Assembly: GCA_024762655.1 (NCBI GenBank)
Contig: JANTHB010000007.1
Coordinates: 1 to 64,000, forward strand
Reading direction: 5' to 3'
Origin: Bacteroidales bacterium
Lineage (GTDB): Bacteria > Bacteroidota > Bacteroidia > Bacteroidales > VadinHA17
Length of the DNA stretch: 64,000 bases
The position numbers and the translations under genes are program-made. The stretch's first letter is position 1, and each line of letters starts with the position of its first letter. Under the pieces are notes generated by a model. The model was not told the DNA's origin, searched no databases, and saw only the letters and a list, made by a program, of their open reading frames with translations. This document shows positions 30,674 to 40,921 of the stretch, piece after piece.

Positions 30674-31448
30674 TGCTGAGGTACATTCTCATGGGATTGC
30701 CCCGGTGGTTGCTAACCATGGAAATCAGCTCGGCGCCTGTATGTACAGCATAAGCGATGGTAAGATCGGCGACATTACTGCCTTTAAAAGAATCCCGGAC
30801 TGTTTTCACCCCTCTTTTTTCAAGATATTCCGCCGACTGATCGGCATACCTGTTCAGGCGGGCCATCACATCACGTGCGTTGGTTTCCCTGACATCTATC
30901 ACATGTACCTCCGCTTTCAAAACCTTGGCCAGTTCGCAGGTAAAAGGCACCTTTACACGGGTATCCTGACGTGCGTCAATGGGCAATACTATTTTTTTGA
31001 TTTTTTTCTTGCGAAATCCGTGACGTATGGTCATCACAGGGCAGGGAGCCTTGCAGACCACACGGTAGGCATTGCTACCCACCCAGAACTCTTCAAACCC
31101 GGAAATCCCGTGCGTCCCCATAACAATCATCAGCGACCTGTCTTTTTCGGCCTGATCGGTAATTCCTTTATAAATTCGTCCGGTGCGGATCATATAGTCA
31201 AAGGTTCCTCCTCCTTTGTATTTGGGTTTATATTTTTTAACAATATCTTCACAAAATTCTTCGGTCGTTTTGGTATACTCCTTGTCTTGGCCCTTATCTT
31301 TCAGCACAAACGGAAGATCATAATTTTTATCCTTACGTACATGAATGATACGTAAACCCAGATTGAATGCATTTGCCAGATAAATGCCGTGATCCAAAGC
31401 ATTCATGGAGTCCTTGGAAAAGTCGACAGGAACAAGTATGTTTTGCAT
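30600..31448 (-). CDS. Universal stress protein, two tandem Usp domains
   Basis: NILVPVDFSKDSMNALDHGIYLA, VMGTHGISGFEEFWVGSNAYRVVCKAPCPVMTI. Confidence 0.85.
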   Translation of the reverse strand: MQNILVPVDFSKDSMNALDHGIYLANAFNLGLRIIHVRKDKNYDLPFVLKDKGQDKEYTKTTEEFCEDIVKKYKPKYKGGGTFDYMIRTGRIYKGITDQAEKDRSLMIVMGTHGISGFEEFWVGSNAYRVVCKAPCPVMTIRHGFRKKKIKKIVLPIDARQDTRVKVPFTCELAKVLKAEVHVIDVRETNARDVMARLNRYADQSAEYLEKRGVKTVRDSFKGSNVADLTIAYAVHTGAELISMVSNHRGNPMRMYLSSEAQEMVNHSPIPVLSVHPSYAKF

Positions 31449-31519
31449 AATAATGGAATTTAATGATTAGCCCAGCTATCAAAAGTAGAAAATAGTTTTA
31501 ACAATATCAAAACAAAAAA

Positions 31520-32020
31520 TCATCTAAGTAAAGGAACTTTCTGTTTTCGGTCGAAACGTATTTTTTTCAATATTATTCCCGATCTGATTTGCAGAACGCC
31601 TCTCATTTCGATCTCTATCCTGCCACCGTGGAACACAGAACCCACCAGCACTTTTCCAATCTTTCCGATGTTTTCATGTTCAACTTTTACCGGCACCCGG
31701 TAAATTTGTTCTGTGGAAGAGGGGATAACCACCTTCTTTTGGGTGGTTACATTTCCGAGTTTTTCCGTTTCCAGAAAAATATCGGAAGAAAGTTGTCTGA
31801 CCACAATTTTACGGGCCGAATGATTTGCTATGGTGATGTCTACATCCAGCAAAACGACTCCTTCGTCAATTTCCCTGACGGCTATTTTTGAGATTTTGCC
31901 GGGTTGTACGTCAATATCCGCACATCCTGTCAGCCCCCATCCCAGGAAAATAACAAACCACAGGGAAACCCCAATGCGGTAAAGGGAAGGGATAGGCCGG
32001 TTCCTGTCAGTAGTCATCAT
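31520..32020 (-). CDS. Lipoprotein with LEA14/LEA-type-2-like beta-sandwich domain
   Basis: Lipobox-like GLTGCADIDV and an LEA14-like strand pattern (VVLLDVDITIANHSARKIVVRQLSSDIFLETEKLGNV). Confidence 0.5.
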   Translation of the reverse strand: MMTTDRNRPIPSLYRIGVSLWFVIFLGWGLTGCADIDVQPGKISKIAVREIDEGVVLLDVDITIANHSARKIVVRQLSSDIFLETEKLGNVTTQKKVVIPSSTEQIYRVPVKVEHENIGKIGKVLVGSVFHGGRIEIEMRGVLQIRSGIILKKIRFDRKQKVPLLR

Positions 32021-32766
32021 TCACTTTCTTCCAGGGCCCGCATCAATTCATCGGTCATCTTCAGGTTATGATAAACATTCTGAACATCATCATCCTCTTC
32101 AAAATCTTCCACCAGTTTCAACACCTTCATGGCCTCATCCACTCCCAGGGTTTTCGTCGTCACGGGTATCCGCTGCAGCTCGGCATTCTCGGCCGATATA
32201 CCCATTTCGTCAAGTTTTTTCTGGATGTTCCCGAAGTCCTCCAAAGCACAGGTAACGATCAGGGTGTCTCCCTCATCCTCAATCTCTTCCGCCCCTGCAT
32301 CAATCAGCTCCAGCTCAAATTCTTCCGGATCAATATCTCCTTTAGGTATGGTAAAGACCCCTTTTCTTTCAAATACATATTTCAATGATCCGTTGGTTCC
32401 CAGACTACCTCCGCGTTTGGTAAAGATAGACCGGATATTGCTGACCGTACGATTTTTATTGTCGGTTAGACATTCTATAAAAATACCCACACCATGAGGG
32501 GCATATCCTTCAAAAGTCATTTCCTGAAAATTCGCCCCGTCGGTAGAAGCCTTGGAAATAGCCCGTTCGATATTATCCTTGGGCATATTGACCCCTTTGG
32601 CATTCTGAATAGCCAGCCTGAGTCTCGGATTGGCAGACGGATCCGGCCCCCCCTCACGGGTAGCTATCTGCAGTTCTTTTACAATTTTTGAAAAAATCTT
32701 GGAGCGTTTGGCATCGAGAGCTCCCTTTTTCCTTTTTATAGTTGACCATTTACTGTGTCCTGACAT
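32017..32766 (-). CDS. yebC: YebC/PmpR family transcriptional regulator (ORF to 32790; start at MSGHSKWSTIKRKK)
   Basis: SGHSKWSTIKRKKGALDAKRSKIFSKIVKEL, YEGYAPHGVGIFIECLTDNKNRT-type motifs. Confidence 0.94.
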   Translation of the reverse strand: MSGHSKWSTIKRKKGALDAKRSKIFSKIVKELQIATREGGPDPSANPRLRLAIQNAKGVNMPKDNIERAISKASTDGANFQEMTFEGYAPHGVGIFIECLTDNKNRTVSNIRSIFTKRGGSLGTNGSLKYVFERKGVFTIPKGDIDPEEFELELIDAGAEEIEDEGDTLIVTCALEDFGNIQKKLDEMGISAENAELQRIPVTTKTLGVDEAMKVLKLVEDFEEDDDVQNVYHNLKMTDELMRALEESE

Positions 32767-32842
32767 AATATTCCGTTTTAGTTTTGGCAAAAATATAAAA
32801 TTCCGGCCGCAAATATAAAATCTGCGGGTTCAACCAGTCCCG

Positions 32843-33355
32843 TTATTTAAAATTTACGGTACCGGTAGTCCGGTCGTGATTCAGCATCACTCCTTTTTCC
32901 CTTCCGTTTAGCATCACCTCTACCAGATTTATCTGACCGGGATAAACCTCTGTCAGCAGATCATCATCCACCGTCAGGTGATAAAACTCTCTGTCCGGAA
33001 AAGATTCCAGATAACACCAGGTAACATCATAGGATACCTCTTTCCCCAAATAATGAACCGGGATTTCCTCTCCGTGGATATGTATTTGGAAATGCTTCAT
33101 AAGATAAGCAGACAGAAGGGAATCCGAGTCTTCCCGCTCATTTTCTGACCCGAGTTTCAACGTTTTTCCTTCTTCCTGCGACACCGCTTTTTCAAGATCA
33201 TCCGTAAATATTTTCATAACGATCTGCAACTGTGCACTGTCGCGGTTATAACTGATCTGACATAAGCTTACATAAAATTTATGGGCTGAGGCATTCCCCG
33301 CAAATGCAAAGAGAATCAGCATAATAATCCCGCTACATTTGATCTTCTCCTTCAT
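32843..33355 (-). CDS. Secreted DUF6702-like protein
   Basis: Signal peptide then HKFYVSLCQISYNRDSAQLQIVMKIFTDDLE; divergent from an M1 peptidase. Confidence 0.65.
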   Translation of the reverse strand: MKEKIKCSGIIMLILFAFAGNASAHKFYVSLCQISYNRDSAQLQIVMKIFTDDLEKAVSQEEGKTLKLGSENEREDSDSLLSAYLMKHFQIHIHGEEIPVHYLGKEVSYDVTWCYLESFPDREFYHLTVDDDLLTEVYPGQINLVEVMLNGREKGVMLNHDRTTGTVNFK

Positions 33356-33406
33356 TCTTATTTACTTTGTGTGTTAAAGTAATAAATTTTATTAATATTT
33401 CAGGTA

Positions 33407-35716
33407 ATGTATTTTAAGTATTTTCTTTCGTTTTTGCTTTTCCTTTCCCCTTTTTGCCAGAATTCTTCAAGAGCACAGGAAAACACCAATCATTCTGCTT
33501 TTCGTCAGTTGCATGACGAATTTTCAACGCCCAACTATTACCGGACGGCTTCCGGGGCTCCCGGCCAGGGATACTGGCAACAAAAAGCCGATTATTCAAT
33601 CACTGTAACCCTGGATGATCAACACCAAAAGATCTATGGCGAAGAGACGGTTTCTTATCACAACAATTCTCCTGATCCTCTCGATTATCTTTGGATACAA
33701 CTGGACCAGAACGTACGTGAGCGGAACTCTTTTTCAAAGCAGGTCAGCACCTCTCATATATCCGACCCGATGAGTTTCAGGTCCATGCAACGTCTGTTCA
33801 ATGTTTTCGACGGAGGTTTTAAGATCGAATATGTGAAAGATGTTCGGGGAAAAGATCTTCCTTACATTATCAACTATACCATGATGCGCATTGACTTGCC
33901 GCAACCCCTGAAACATGGCGAGACTTATGCCTTTAAAATCAAATGGTGGTACAACATCAATGACCGGGCCAGGATTGGCGGACGCTCCGGTATGGAGTAT
34001 TTCCCAAAAGAAGACAACTATATTTATACCATTGCTCAGTTTTATCCCAGAATGGCAGTCTATAATGATTTTGAAGGCTGGCAGAACAAACAGTTTATCG
34101 GCTCGGGAGAATTCACGCTCACTTTTGGTGATTTTGATGTCAGAATAACCGTGCCCGCCGATCATATTCTGGGAGCTACCGGCTTATTGCAGAATCCTCA
34201 GGACGTGCTGACTACCATGCAAAGAAAACGTCTGGAAAAAGCGCGTCATTCGGATACGCCGGTAATGATCGTTACGGAAAAAGAAGCCCGTGACCGTGAA
34301 AAAACAAAAGATTACTCCCACACGAAAACCTGGCACTTTAAAGCCCGGAACGTAAGGGATTTTGCCTTTGCCACCTCACGAAAGTTTATCTGGGATGCCA
34401 TGGGGGTGCCTTTCGGAAAACGCATTGTCATGGCCATGTCCTATTACCCGAAAGAAGGAAATCCTTTATGGGAACAGTATTCCACCAAAGTGGTGGCACA
34501 TACCATCAGGACCTATTCCAAGTACACCTTTGATTTTCCTTATCCCAAAGCGGTTTCGGTACATACAAACCGTATCGGGATGGAATATCCCATGATCTGT
34601 TTCAATGGGGGCCGTCCCGAACCTGACGGCACGTATTCGGAACGTACCAAATACAGCATGATCAGCGTGATTATCCATGAAGTAGGTCATAATTTCTTCC
34701 CGATGATCGTAAATTCCGATGAAAGACAATGGACCTGGATGGATGAGGGGTTGAACACCTTCCTCCAGGGTATCGCCGAAAGGGAATGGGATCATAACTT
34801 CCCGCATTGGCGGGGAAATCCGGCAGATATTGTGGACTATATGTCCGGCGATCCCGAAACCATGGTGCCTATTATGACCAATTCGGAGTCCCTGCTGCAA
34901 TTTGGTAACAATGCTTATGCCAAGCCGGCCACAGCATTGAATATTCTGCGAGAAACCGTTATGGGACGCGAGTTATTTGATTTTGCCTTCAGACAATATG
35001 CCCGCAGATGGGAATTTAAACACCCTACCCCCGAAGATTTCTTCCGGACCATGGAAGACGCCTCCGCGGTAGACCTCGACTGGTTCTGGAGAGGATGGTT
35101 CTACACCACCGACCATGTGGATGTCTCTCTGGATAAGGTGGCCGTCTATCGGATCAATACAAAAAATCCGGATATCGAAAAACCCATCGCCCGGCAAGAG
35201 GCCAAGAACATCCCCGAGCAGATCAGCATCACCCGCAACAGACAATCCCTCAAAACGGCTGTGGAAAGAGACCCTGCACTGAAAGACTTCTATAACAGCT
35301 ACGATAAATATGAAGTCACCCCTCTGGATAAGAAAACCTATGAACGGTATCTCTCATCACTTACCGATGAAGAAAAGAAACTTACAGACAACAAGGATTA
35401 TTTTTACGAACTGACTTTCTCCAATAAAGGCGGACTGGTTATGCCCATCATTCTGGAATTCACGTTCGAAGACCATACCAAAAAACGGATAAAGATACCG
35501 GCCGAGATATGGAGAAGAAATAATAAAACCGTTTCCAAAGTCTTTCCTTTTCCCAAAAAGGTGAAACAAATCATCATTGACCCCTTGCAGGAAACTGCCG
35601 ACACCGATACAGACAACAATGCATGGCCCCCCCTTGAACATATTAACCGGTTCGAATTGTTCAAATACACTTATCCGCACCGGCCCAATCCCATGCAACA
35701 AAAGATAAAAAAATAA
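33407..35716 (+). CDS. M1 family metallopeptidase
   Basis: HEVGHNFFPMIVNSDERQWTWMDEG (HExxH-x18-E) and GMEYP motif, signal peptide. Confidence 0.88.
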   Translation: MYFKYFLSFLLFLSPFCQNSSRAQENTNHSAFRQLHDEFSTPNYYRTASGAPGQGYWQQKADYSITVTLDDQHQKIYGEETVSYHNNSPDPLDYLWIQLDQNVRERNSFSKQVSTSHISDPMSFRSMQRLFNVFDGGFKIEYVKDVRGKDLPYIINYTMMRIDLPQPLKHGETYAFKIKWWYNINDRARIGGRSGMEYFPKEDNYIYTIAQFYPRMAVYNDFEGWQNKQFIGSGEFTLTFGDFDVRITVPADHILGATGLLQNPQDVLTTMQRKRLEKARHSDTPVMIVTEKEARDREKTKDYSHTKTWHFKARNVRDFAFATSRKFIWDAMGVPFGKRIVMAMSYYPKEGNPLWEQYSTKVVAHTIRTYSKYTFDFPYPKAVSVHTNRIGMEYPMICFNGGRPEPDGTYSERTKYSMISVIIHEVGHNFFPMIVNSDERQWTWMDEGLNTFLQGIAEREWDHNFPHWRGNPADIVDYMSGDPETMVPIMTNSESLLQFGNNAYAKPATALNILRETVMGRELFDFAFRQYARRWEFKHPTPEDFFRTMEDASAVDLDWFWRGWFYTTDHVDVSLDKVAVYRINTKNPDIEKPIARQEAKNIPEQISITRNRQSLKTAVERDPALKDFYNSYDKYEVTPLDKKTYERYLSSLTDEEKKLTDNKDYFYELTFSNKGGLVMPIILEFTFEDHTKKRIKIPAEIWRRNNKTVSKVFPFPKKVKQIIIDPLQETADTDTDNNAWPPLEHINRFELFKYTYPHRPNPMQQKIKK

Positions 35717-35740
35717 AAAAGCCCCGGCCGGGGCTTTTTT
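35715..35740. terminator. Bidirectional terminator, perfect 26-bp palindrome AAAAAAGCCCCGGCCGGGGCTTTTTT
   Basis: Perfect palindrome between convergent genes. Confidence 0.85.
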
Positions 35741-35741
35741 A

Positions 35742-36659
35742 TTAAAAGTTCACTACAAAATCCAGGAACGGGATGCCCAGGAAAATTGTTTTGGAAATAT
35801 CCTTGTTGTTTATAAAGGCAAGATCAATAGCATTTTTCTCGCCCATAAAGCGTATCCCATAAGAAAAGACACTGTAATAACTATTTGACTCACCAATCTC
35901 CGGAATAAACCAGTTCTCTGATACGAATGCTATCCGCCGGGAGACCCTGGCCATACCCCCCAGGGTAATAACGGGTTTTTTTGCAAAATTCTGATTTACA
36001 AATCCCCATCCCAGTCCGCCGGTAATATTCAGATTGGACGTGCCATACGTGGCAAAACCATTTAAAACACCAAGTCCGGTAAAATCAGAACTGTTATCGC
36101 CTGAGTGATTAAAGTAATTAACATACAGAACATTACCTCCCGCATAAAAATTATCAAATATTTTGGTGGATATTTTCGGATTCAAATAGAATATATAAGG
36201 AGCACCCTTGTCCTTCGAGAGTAAAGAAAACAATTCAAACCCTCCTGTAATATCCATGAATTTCAGAGGGGCATAGCTAAATGAATTAAAAAATATCCAT
36301 ACATTTTGGTAGGAAGCCATTTTTGCAGGTTTGGGAATGGCCGAACTTCCAATAAGGTATCTGTATGGATTCGGATTTTCAAACCATACTTTCCCCTTCT
36401 TCACATTTACTTCCGAGACTTGTTTGATCGATTTGATTTTGCTCTTTTCAATCGTTATTTTCCCCATGGAAGCAGACTCTACGATGATCGTCTGATCATC
36501 CTGGGAAACAAAGTTTCCCGAAATTTGAGAACCATCCTGCAATGTAATTTGCAAGACCGTACCGGGTGTATAAGTAACTTCTTTTTGTGCCAGGCAACTT
36601 TCAGTTGGATAAAGAAAAATGCCTGTAAAAACCAACATGAAAAACCATAACTTTTTCAT
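35742..36659 (-). CDS. Secreted protein with N-terminal Sm-like strand pattern and a porin-like C-terminal region
   Basis: Signal peptide; GTVLQITLQDGSQISGNFVSQDDQTIIVESASMGKITIEKSKIKSI; C-terminal aromatic, beta-rich. Confidence 0.5.
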   Translation of the reverse strand: MKKLWFFMLVFTGIFLYPTESCLAQKEVTYTPGTVLQITLQDGSQISGNFVSQDDQTIIVESASMGKITIEKSKIKSIKQVSEVNVKKGKVWFENPNPYRYLIGSSAIPKPAKMASYQNVWIFFNSFSYAPLKFMDITGGFELFSLLSKDKGAPYIFYLNPKISTKIFDNFYAGGNVLYVNYFNHSGDNSSDFTGLGVLNGFATYGTSNLNITGGLGWGFVNQNFAKKPVITLGGMARVSRRIAFVSENWFIPEIGESNSYYSVFSYGIRFMGEKNAIDLAFINNKDISKTIFLGIPFLDFVVNF

Positions 36660-36764
36660 TGAATTAACTTTTAGTTAACAATCAAAAACAACGGTTTTTA
36701 CGATCTTAACAGCCAATAAGTTACGAATAAAAACAGAAAAACAGTAAATTTCTTAAGAATATTT

Positions 36765-37097
36765 CTACAAACAACTCTTAAAAGTGTTTTCCCCCGTACC
36801 CAGAACATTCTCCAGGTGGAGCAATCGTACCAGTTCCGTCACTTCCGGTAAAACATGTACCAGCTCAAAATCAAACCGGCATTTTTCCGCCTCTCTTGCC
36901 ATATTCACCAGAAAATCAAATCCGGCACTGTCAATAAAGTGAATCCGTTCCAGATCAATCGTGATCTGAAGTCCTTCCTTCTCTGGTATCTTTGACATCT
37001 CTTTTCGCATTTCCCGGGCAACAAGAAAACTGAAACGTTTCTCTTCCGGAAAAGAAAACACCAGATGATTCTCACTGATAAAATCTCTCCTTATCAT
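36765..37097 (-). CDS. STAS-domain protein (anti-sigma-factor-antagonist-like)
   Basis: ITIDLERIHFIDSAGFDFLVNMAREAEKCRFDFELVHVLPEVTELVRLLHLENVL. Confidence 0.75.
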   Translation of the reverse strand: MIRRDFISENHLVFSFPEEKRFSFLVAREMRKEMSKIPEKEGLQITIDLERIHFIDSAGFDFLVNMAREAEKCRFDFELVHVLPEVTELVRLLHLENVLGTGENTFKSCL

Positions 37098-37189
37098 GGT
37101 AAAATAGAAAATTTAAACGCGACGAAAATAATGATTGATTATTACGTAAATCTTAAGAAAAAGTTATTTTTTTCAACAATTATCATGAT

Positions 37190-38938
37190 TTATTCACGAA
37201 AACGCAGATTTAGCTCATCCAATTGTTTCTGTGAAATAAAATTTGGAGCGTCAGCCATCATATCCCGGCCGGCATTATTTTTCGGGAAAGCGATATAATC
37301 GCGTATCGATTCCGTATTTCCAAACAGGGCTGCCAGCCGGTCCAGGCCAAAAGCAATCCCTCCGTGAGGTGGAGCACCATATCGAAGGGCTTCCAGCAAA
37401 AAACCGAATTGCGAGACCGTCTCTTCGTCGGAAAATCCCAGGAGTTTCAGCATCCTGTCCTGGAGTGCCGAATCATGTATACGTATGGATCCTCCCCCGA
37501 TTTCCACGCCGTTTATAACCAGATCGTAAGCGTTGGCCCGGACCTGTTCCGGATGGTTCTCCAGCAAAGATACATCTTCGGGCAGGGGAGATGTAAAGGG
37601 ATGATGCATGGCCTGGTAGCGATTTTCATCTTCATTCCATTCCAATAAAGGAAAATCCACTACCCATAAAGGAGCATATTTGCCTTTTTTACGCAGGCCC
37701 AGCCGATTCGCCATTTCCAGGCGCAATTCGGACAAAGCAAACAGGGTCCTTGATTTTTCCCCCGAAAGGATCAATAAAAGATCTCCCTTTTTCGCTCCGG
37801 CGCGTTCTCCCCAACCCTTCAGTTCATCAACAGAAAAGAATTTATCTACCGAAGATTTGACAGAACCGTCTTCCTGAAACTTCACATAGACCATTCCTCC
37901 GGCAGCAATCTGCGGCCGCTTCACAAATTCCGTAAGCTGGTCCAGCTGCTTTCTCGAATAACCGGCACACTCCGGTACGCATATACCCCCGATATATTCA
38001 GCCGTATCGAATACGCGAAACCCCTTTCCTCCGGCCTCCGCCGTAAGATCCGTAATCTCCAGTCCAAACCGGATATCCGGTTTGTCGGTACCGTATCTTT
38101 CCAGGGCTTCCCGGTAAGTCATCCGGGGAAAAACTCCATTGTATTTTATCTGTAGGATCGCATCCAGTAAGTAAACGATCAATCCTTCAAAGAGGTTAAG
38201 AACGTCTTCTCTCTCCACAAAAGACATCTCACAATCGATCTGGGTAAATTCCGGCTGACGGTCAGCGCGCAGATCCTCGTCCCTGAAACATTTCACCAGC
38301 TGAAAATACTTATCAAATCCCGAGATCATCAGTAACTGCTTGAATATCTGCGGAGATTGCGGCAATGCGTAGAATTGATGTTTGTGGATACGGGAGGGGA
38401 CCACAAAATCACGTGCTCCTTCCGGGGAAGATTTGATCAACGCAGGTGTTTCTATCTCCAGAAAATCAGCTATATCCAGATAATGCCTGACTTTCTGCGC
38501 AAGACGATGCCGAAGGATGAGGTTTTTCTTCAGAGGCTCCCGCCGTAAGTCCAGATACCTGTATTTCATCCGTATCTCCTCCCCGCCGTCCGTATCTTCT
38601 TCGATCGTAAAGGGGGGTAATTCCGACCTGTTAAGAACCTCTATGGCCCTAACCTCAATCTCAATATCTCCGGTGGGCAGGTTTTTATTTTTATTGCTTC
38701 TTTCCCTGACAGCCCCATCAATCCGTACCACATCTTCCCGTCCCAGTTTCCTTGCTTCTTCACACAGCGATGCATCCTGATCCATATTAAATACTAACTG
38801 TGTGATCCCGTACCGGTCACGCAGATCAATAAACGTCATGCCCCCCAGATCCCGCGATCTTTGAATCCAGCCAGACAGGACCACTTGTTTGCCGGCATCT
38901 TTCAATCTTAACTCACCACAATTGTGTGTACGGTACAT
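37190..38938 (-). CDS. aspS: Aspartyl-tRNA synthetase (ORF to 39010; start at [11 protein letters not shown])
   Basis: [66 protein letters not shown]. Confidence 0.97.
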   Translation of the reverse strand: MYRTHNCGELRLKDAGKQVVLSGWIQRSRDLGGMTFIDLRDRYGITQLVFNMDQDASLCEEARKLGREDVVRIDGAVRERSNKNKNLPTGDIEIEVRAIEVLNRSELPPFTIEEDTDGGEEIRMKYRYLDLRREPLKKNLILRHRLAQKVRHYLDIADFLEIETPALIKSSPEGARDFVVPSRIHKHQFYALPQSPQIFKQLLMISGFDKYFQLVKCFRDEDLRADRQPEFTQIDCEMSFVEREDVLNLFEGLIVYLLDAILQIKYNGVFPRMTYREALERYGTDKPDIRFGLEITDLTAEAGGKGFRVFDTAEYIGGICVPECAGYSRKQLDQLTEFVKRPQIAAGGMVYVKFQEDGSVKSSVDKFFSVDELKGWGERAGAKKGDLLLILSGEKSRTLFALSELRLEMANRLGLRKKGKYAPLWVVDFPLLEWNEDENRYQAMHHPFTSPLPEDVSLLENHPEQVRANAYDLVINGVEIGGGSIRIHDSALQDRMLKLLGFSDEETVSQFGFLLEALRYGAPPHGGIAFGLDRLAALFGNTESIRDYIAFPKNNAGRDMMADAPNFISQKQLDELNLRFRE

Positions 38939-39037
38939 AGTAGAAAAATTTTGGCAAAAATACATAAAATAATCACGGTGAATATTCTCTTTGCCCCGGT
39001 TTTTTTTCATCTTTACTCATCTTTTTTATTTTATACC

Positions 39038-39511
39038 ATGAAAGAAGACATGATTCTTGATGATACCTATTTTATGAAGCAGGCTTTGAAAGAAGCACGG
39101 AAAGCATTGGAAGCGGGAGAAATCCCTATAGGGGCGGTGATTACGTGCAATGACACCATCGTAGCCCGCAGTTTTAACCAGGTGGAGATGCTGCATGATC
39201 CCACAGCCCATGCCGAAATACTGGCCATAACGGCAGCGACACATCACCTGGGAGGGAAATACCTGGACAAATGCACCCTGTATGTTACCGTCGAACCTTG
39301 TCCAATGTGTGCCGGAGCCCTTTTCTGGACCCGGATCGGCCGTGTTGTTTTTGGCGCCGGGGATGAAAAAAGAGGATTCCTGAAATATCACCCGGGAATC
39401 ATGCATCCACGGACAATAATAAAACACGGAATTCTGGAAAATGAAGCAAAAACGCTGATGGAGTCCTTTTTTAATACAAAAAGAAAGAATGATAATAACC
39501 CGTCTGTATAA
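39038..39511 (+). CDS. tadA: tRNA(adenine34)/nucleoside deaminase, TadA-like
   Basis: HAEILAI and PCPMCAGAL zinc motifs, EIPIGAVI; start MKEDM within ORF 38924-39511. Confidence 0.85.
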   Translation: MKEDMILDDTYFMKQALKEARKALEAGEIPIGAVITCNDTIVARSFNQVEMLHDPTAHAEILAITAATHHLGGKYLDKCTLYVTVEPCPMCAGALFWTRIGRVVFGAGDEKRGFLKYHPGIMHPRTIIKHGILENEAKTLMESFFNTKRKNDNNPSV

Positions 39512-39524
39512 AATATAAATTCAT

Positions 39525-39532
39525 TAACTTTG
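39525..39532 (+). promoter_or_regulatory. Candidate -7 element TAACTTTG
   Basis: Exact TAnnTTTG, 53 bp upstream of ATG 39586. Confidence 0.4.
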
Positions 39533-39585
39533 TTATATTATCAGCATCCCATATCGCACATTGCATTCAAAAAAACACAATAATA

Positions 39586-40293
39586 ATGAAAACGAAATCA
39601 GTCATATTCATTCTGCTTTTTATCGGGTTCCCGGTCCTGTCCTTCGGGCAGATCTATTCCACACCCAATACCAACCCCAAGATCATAGAAATGATGCACC
39701 GCTCTTTGGTCGTAGAAAAGGATGCGTACATAAAAGTCTATGGAGATCCTTTTGTTGATAAAGACTTCGAAAAAGGGATTATTGTTTTCAAGGATTCTTC
39801 CAGGGCCAGGGACATACCCCTCCGTTTGAACACCTATTCCGACAACATTGAACTGGATGTGAACGACACCGTTAAAGTGCTCTCCCCCCCTGACATCATT
39901 GACCATGTCGAGTTTGGACACCGGCAGTTCATATACTCCCGTTTCAAGGAAGGAGCTTTTCATAAAAACGGGTTTTTTGAAGTGCTGGCACAGGGGAATT
40001 GCAAACTGTTACTTCGACGGGAAAGTATCATAAAAAGAGAACAGCTTCCCGCCAGCAATTATGAAGGAGGCAATTACAGGGATTATTTCCGTACAGCCCA
40101 AACCTACTATATTAAAAAAGGAAACAATCCGGCTATAAGAATATCCAAAAGCAAAAAAAGCATTCTGAATGCACTGGGGGATCATAAAAGCGAACTGGGA
40201 AAATATATCAAGGATCACCACCTGAAACTTTCAAAAGAGGATGACCTTATAGACCTTATCTATTATTACAATTCACTGACAAGCGGAAAATAA
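39586..40293 (+). CDS. Secreted hypothetical protein, Bacteroidetes type
   Basis: Signal peptide and long ORF with coding character; no confident family. Confidence 0.6.
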   Translation: MKTKSVIFILLFIGFPVLSFGQIYSTPNTNPKIIEMMHRSLVVEKDAYIKVYGDPFVDKDFEKGIIVFKDSSRARDIPLRLNTYSDNIELDVNDTVKVLSPPDIIDHVEFGHRQFIYSRFKEGAFHKNGFFEVLAQGNCKLLLRRESIIKREQLPASNYEGGNYRDYFRTAQTYYIKKGNNPAIRISKSKKSILNALGDHKSELGKYIKDHHLKLSKEDDLIDLIYYYNSLTSGK

Positions 40294-40344
40294 GCTTCCC
40301 CGTATCGGCTGTTTTTCCATATAAAAAATAAATCTTCCGGTAAG

Positions 40345-40839
40345 ATGACCATTGAAAACAAACATTTGCATATCCTCACCTGGCTGGTTCATCTGATCAG
40401 TACCATCCTCTATGTTTTCATTGTTTATTCTATTTACCTGACCCGTTTTTACGAAAAGCTGACCCCGGAAATCCCGAAGGATTATTACACGGTTTTTTTT
40501 GGAATTATTTACATTGCCGCACTGCTATATCCATCGGTTTTAAAATACCATTATATTTATTATTCTGATGACGGTGATAAAATCATCATCAAGATCTATC
40601 CCATTGGATTTTTTTCCTCGTCGAAAAAAACTTATCATATACCCAAGAAGGATTTTGTCAGGGCAGAGATCAAAGAAAGTTTTTTTCATCTTCGCAAAGC
40701 CTTGTTCATCTACCAAAATATAAACAACAGGACCGCCAAGTATCCTCCCATTTATCTTAACGGGCTCCCCAAAGAAGATCAGAAAAAAATAATGATATCC
40801 CTTTCCAGGATGATGGCATCGAAAGGGGCTGTTGTATAA
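40345..40839 (+). CDS. Hypothetical membrane protein, two TM segments then a PH-like beta-rich C-terminus
   Basis: TM pair in the first ~70 aa, start soon after the upstream gene. Confidence 0.5.
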   Translation: MTIENKHLHILTWLVHLISTILYVFIVYSIYLTRFYEKLTPEIPKDYYTVFFGIIYIAALLYPSVLKYHYIYYSDDGDKIIIKIYPIGFFSSSKKTYHIPKKDFVRAEIKESFFHLRKALFIYQNINNRTAKYPPIYLNGLPKEDQKKIMISLSRMMASKGAVV

Positions 40840-40888
40840 CAGACTGGAAATATGAAAAAAATCATATTTTTTGGGAAATACGAATCCC

Positions 40889-40896
40889 TAGCTTTG
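40889..40896 (+). promoter_or_regulatory. Candidate -7 element TAGCTTTG upstream of the first gdh gene
   Basis: Exact TAnnTTTG, 25 bp upstream of ATG 40922. Confidence 0.45.
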
Positions 40897-40921
40897 CGCC
40901 AAATTTAAAATTTAACCGATC

